DNA from: CAZQHK01 sp964593455
GTDB taxonomy: Bacteria > Muiribacteriota > CAYSPT01
NCBI GenBank assembly: GCA_964593455.1
Contig: CAZQHK010000045.1
Location: 1-34,177 of the forward strand
Length of the DNA stretch: 34,177 bases
Reading direction: 5' to 3'
Within the stretch, counting starts at the first letter, position 1, and every line of letters begins with the position of its first letter. The translations under genes were made by a program, and so were the position numbers. This document shows positions 32,183 through 34,177 of this stretch, piece by piece. The notes below the pieces were generated by a model. The model was not told where the DNA came from. It worked only from the letters and a program-made list of their open reading frames with translations, and ran no database searches.

Positions 32183-32600
32183 TCTTTCTACCTGAAATGG
32201 ATATATGTTTTAGAATAAGGTGAAAACGTGCTCGGTATTAACCCGGAAACTGTAGTAGGCTTCGTCGCGAGGCAAATGAAATGGCCGCAGCTACAAGGCG
32301 CGCGACCATAGCCACCCGGAGCTGTAATACATATTACAGTGAGGATGGCTGACCGAGCGCAACGTAGTAGCTGTGGTCAGTTCAGAGCCGCAGCAGAATG
32401 GCTGCTGCAGTTTCCGGGTTAAGGCCGATGGTATCAGAAACGATGTACTGACGCAAATAGACCTTTATTGTTGGTACGTCGGGAAAGCGGCTATTAGTTG
32501 ATCCTGGAACTTTCAAATAGGCTGCACTCATGGTAACATTATTTCGAGACAGCGTGAGAGATGAAAACGTACTCGGTCTCGAGTTGGGGTGGAGCATTCG
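32183..32600. other. 418-nt gene-free region with a structured element
   Basis: No gene is supported. It contains the structured element 32238-32422 and a near-identical direct repeat, TGAAAACGTGCTCGGT (32221-32236) and TGAAAACGTACTCGGT (32562-32577), which brackets the element and the 140 nt after it. Confidence 0.6.
32238..32422 (+). ncRNA. 185-nt structured element, copy 1
   Basis: The outer arms TTAACCCGGAAACTG (32238-32252) and CAGTTTCCGGGTTAA (32408-32422) are perfect complements, and the stem continues inward with two G-U pairs and one mismatch to about 26 bp. Inside are a small hairpin CTTCG-TCG-CGAGG (32260-32272, with one G-U) and an apical hairpin CTGTAAT-ACAT-ATTACAG (32322-32339). 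Blocks TACAAGGCGCG (32292-32302), GCGCAAC (32357-32363) and TGTGGTCA (32372-32379) recur in copy 2 at nearly the same spacing. G-U pairs exist only when read on this strand, which sets the likely direction of transcription. GCAGCAG/CTGCTGC near 32391-32409 can form a hairpin competing with the outer stem. Confidence 0.6.
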
Positions 32601-33341
32601 GTGAAAGGAAAACCTGATCAAATTGCGAGTTGTTTATTGATAATAGTATGTCTGCAGCTGTCTATAGCCGCCCGGGTGAACGGACAGAGGGCTCCTGAAG
32701 GAGTGTCTGACACTCGAGATGTTTTGTCGATTGTCGACATCTTCCAGCAGGAAGGGAATACGGGGGAAGCTCTGGCAATTCTCTCCGAGGCCGTCCTCGA
32801 GCATCCTGGTAATCCCGATTTCCTGTACCGTTTGGGAATACTTCAGGCTAAAGAAGGAATGAGCGATCAGTGCCGGGATACGTTTTCCCGGGCTCTAAAG
32901 CTTGATCCGGGACATAGAGACTCCCGGTATGCCAAAATATTTATGCGACTCAATTCAATCCGGGAACGGGTGGATGATGGCAAGGGAGAAGAAGAGAGCG
33001 TTTCTGAAGAAAAAGTTTCCTCTATTCTACCGGTTGTGAAAACTGAGGTTCCTGAAACCACGGGAGGAAAACAGCCGGTAGAGATAATTTTTGAGTTTAA
33101 AAACAAACCGTTGGCCGAAGTCATCACCGAGATGCAGCACTGGCGGCAAAAGCTTGACTTTAATTATGATAAAAGAACGGGAATCGTATCGGTAGCAAGT
33201 GAAGAACATAAAATCCTGCTTCGGGTGGGAAAAGTTCATATCTGGCATGATCAGGAGTATGGACAAATGAGTGAACCGCCGCGGCTCGAAGATTCCGTCG
33301 TGTATGTCCCCGAAGAAGTTCTTGTCTATCTCGATGATTGA
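32601..33341 (+). CDS. Secreted TPR plus copper-amine-oxidase-N-like domain protein
   Basis: About 246 aa. A signal peptide (KGKPDQIASCLLIIVCLQL, cleavage near VNGQ) is followed by two TPR units (GNTGEALAILSEAVLEHPG and KEGMSDQCRDTFSRALKLDP), an acidic linker, and a C-terminal segment (GIVSVASEEHKILLRVGK to DSVVYVPEEVLVYL) that matches the pattern of the copper amine oxidase N-terminal-like domain, a cell-surface module. GGAG six nt before GTG 32601 supports this start; GTG 32589 is an alternative. Likely a periplasmic or surface adaptor; the partner is unknown. Confidence 0.82.
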   Translation: MKGKPDQIASCLLIIVCLQLSIAARVNGQRAPEGVSDTRDVLSIVDIFQQEGNTGEALAILSEAVLEHPGNPDFLYRLGILQAKEGMSDQCRDTFSRALKLDPGHRDSRYAKIFMRLNSIRERVDDGKGEEESVSEEKVSSILPVVKTEVPETTGGKQPVEIIFEFKNKPLAEVITEMQHWRQKLDFNYDKRTGIVSVASEEHKILLRVGKVHIWHDQEYGQMSEPPRLEDSVVYVPEEVLVYLDD

Positions 33342-33490
33342 TGATACTGCTTTTGGGACCAACTAACACTGTAACAATTTTCACATCTCCCTGTCAGGAA
33401 TAGTACGTGTAATATCCCTGTCAAAATGATAGAATACCCAGCGGACTTTAGTATATAGTTCTAAAGGCATTTAAAATATGGGGATTTTCA

Positions 33491-33957
33491 TTGAAAAATA
33501 ACACTTCCACTTCTTCACATCCACTCGCAAAGACATCCAAATTAACAAAGGTTCACGGTGTAGTATGTTTAACGGCCGCGAGTCTTTATCCGCTTTCCGA
33601 TACGGACGGCAGCTATGTCACCGTGGCCACCAAAGGCTCCTACCGGGCGTCACAATCGGCCAGTGCCCAACCGCGGGCGGCCACGGTGGTGGATTTGGCC
33701 TTGACGCCGACCGGCAGTGTTCGCGGCCGGGTTCTGTTGTCGGGGCAGGTGATTCTTCCGTCGGAGATTTGTCCGGGACACTTGTTTTTATCAAAGGCAC
33801 CAGTTTCCTGGCTGCTACCAACGGACAGGGTTACTTTACCATGGCTCAGGTACCGGTAGGAACGGGTTACCGGGTGATGTTCACCCGGCCGGGATATGAA
33901 CCCATGATATTGGAACCTATCCCGAATAATTCACAAATAATCTGCTACGGCTCGTAA
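33491..33957 (+). pseudogene. Frameshifted carboxypeptidase-regulatory-like domain fragment
   Basis: Two overlapping frames together encode pieces of beta-sandwich carboxypeptidase-regulatory-like repeats. The first frame gives SDTDGSYVTVATKGSYRA and DLALTPTGSVRGRVLLSGQ; the second continues with GTLVFIKGTSFLAATNGQGY and VPVGTGYRVMFTRPGYEP. The join needs a -1 shift at GGGG (33742-33745). The N-terminal part also looks scrambled and there is no signal peptide. The final 11 residues and the stop (33955-33957) are encoded by the structured element starting at 33921, so the gene appears cut by it. A sequencing error could explain the single frameshift but not the truncation. Confidence 0.7.
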
Positions 33958-34095
33958 ATGACCACACCTACTGTGTTGCGCTTGAAAAATGTACTCATCG
34001 TACCGACCGGTACGACTCCGTGCATTTTCCTGCACGCGCCTTGTATTTACGGCCATTTACTTCACCTCGCGACGAAGATTCGTGAATTATTCGGG
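33921..34095 (-). ncRNA. 175-nt structured element, copy 2 (inverted)
   Basis: The outer arms CCCGAATAATTCAC (33921-33934) and GTGAATTATTCGGG (34082-34095) are perfect complements, yet apart from the terminal CCCG/CGGG their sequence differs from that of copy 1. Read on the minus strand it has CTTCGTCGCGAGG (34077-34065), TACAAGGCGCG (34045-34035), an apical hairpin CGTACC-GGTC-GGTACG (34014-33999), GCGCAAC (33981-33975) and TGTGGTCA (33966-33959). The CTTCG block to GCGCAAC distance is 96 nt, against 97 in copy 1, and the gap from apical hairpin to GCGCAAC is 17 nt in both. It also has a hairpin GTGCA/TGCAC not clear in copy 1. Confidence 0.6.
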
Positions 34096-34177
34096 CTATA
34101 ACACTAATTTTAAATTTGGTACAATGATTGGGGGCAGGTCATCACCGGCAGTTTCGAGAACCTGACACATAACCTGG

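Noticed and set aside
32372..32400. Group II intron domain V from the GAGCCG sequence
   Set aside because: The required AGC-to-GUUC helix with GNRA tetraloop and the two-base bulge are not present, and there is no reverse transcriptase.
32238..32422. Integron attC site
   Set aside because: The outer arms do not fit the RYYYAAC/GTTRRRY core sites, the stem is continuous without the usual unpaired spacer and extrahelical bases, and no integrase or cassette array is present.
34096..34177. Start of another gene at the right edge (ATG 34125)
   Set aside because: The frame stops after 13 codons and no other frame shows recognisable coding sequence.

Overview
The window looks like a metagenome-derived contig from an uncultured Gram-negative bacterium. 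Evidence for an outer membrane with LPS-type glycolipid is an LpxL/HtrB-family acyltransferase (23172-24047), a heptose-1-phosphate adenylyltransferase (22189-22719) and a glycan gene cluster. A run of exactly 100 Ns at 13723-13822 is a scaffold gap. The phylum cannot be fixed from the sequence. The abundance of TPR, HEAT and cyclic-nucleotide-binding proteins is typical of poorly cultured lineages. No rRNA, tRNA, CRISPR array or transposase gene was recognised.

Layout. 1-437 is non-coding with repeated hairpins. 438-3343 holds a TolB-like propeller protein, a zf-TFIIB protein, an orphan Doc-type toxin and a secreted glycine-zipper protein. 3344-3916 is a long non-coding stretch of inverted and dispersed repeats that ends in a perfect sigma70-type promoter (3850-3878). 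That promoter reads into a five-gene operon (3917-9412): a small unknown protein; a DUF2207-like membrane protein whose cytoplasmic C-terminus is a Cys-His-Ser-Ala repeat tail with 10 cysteines; a PqqD-radical SAM-SPASM enzyme whose start overlaps the end of that gene; a polytopic membrane protein; and a second radical SAM-SPASM protein. This reads as a peptide-maturation (RiPP-like) system whose substrate region is fused to a membrane protein, and it is the best candidate here for an undescribed system.

9471-22719 is a surface-glycan region with genes on both strands: an SDR epimerase, a DegT aminotransferase, two AsnB-type amidotransferases, three glycosyltransferases, a sulfotransferase, a FemAB/BioF2-like acyltransferase, a methyltransferase and RfaE2.

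23172-28471 (minus strand) is five genes chained by 1-4 nt overlaps: a helical/pseudo-receiver/cNMP-binding protein, a HEAT-transmembrane protein, a GAF-transmembrane protein, a TPR lipoprotein and the lipid A-type acyltransferase. Next come a TPR protein, a HAMP protein, a DUF2156 and a GNAT protein, a TPR plus copper-amine-oxidase-N-like secreted protein, and a decayed gene fragment.

A second theme is structured non-coding DNA. Two ~180-nt elements (32238-32422 plus, 33921-34095 minus) share spaced sequence blocks, while their outer and apical stems differ in sequence but stay paired, as in a structured RNA family. Two further elements in the 22720-23171 gap carry hairpins with GGA in the loop on opposite strands, resembling CsrA/Rsm target hairpins. 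The 1-437 and 3344-3916 regions share another repeat family.
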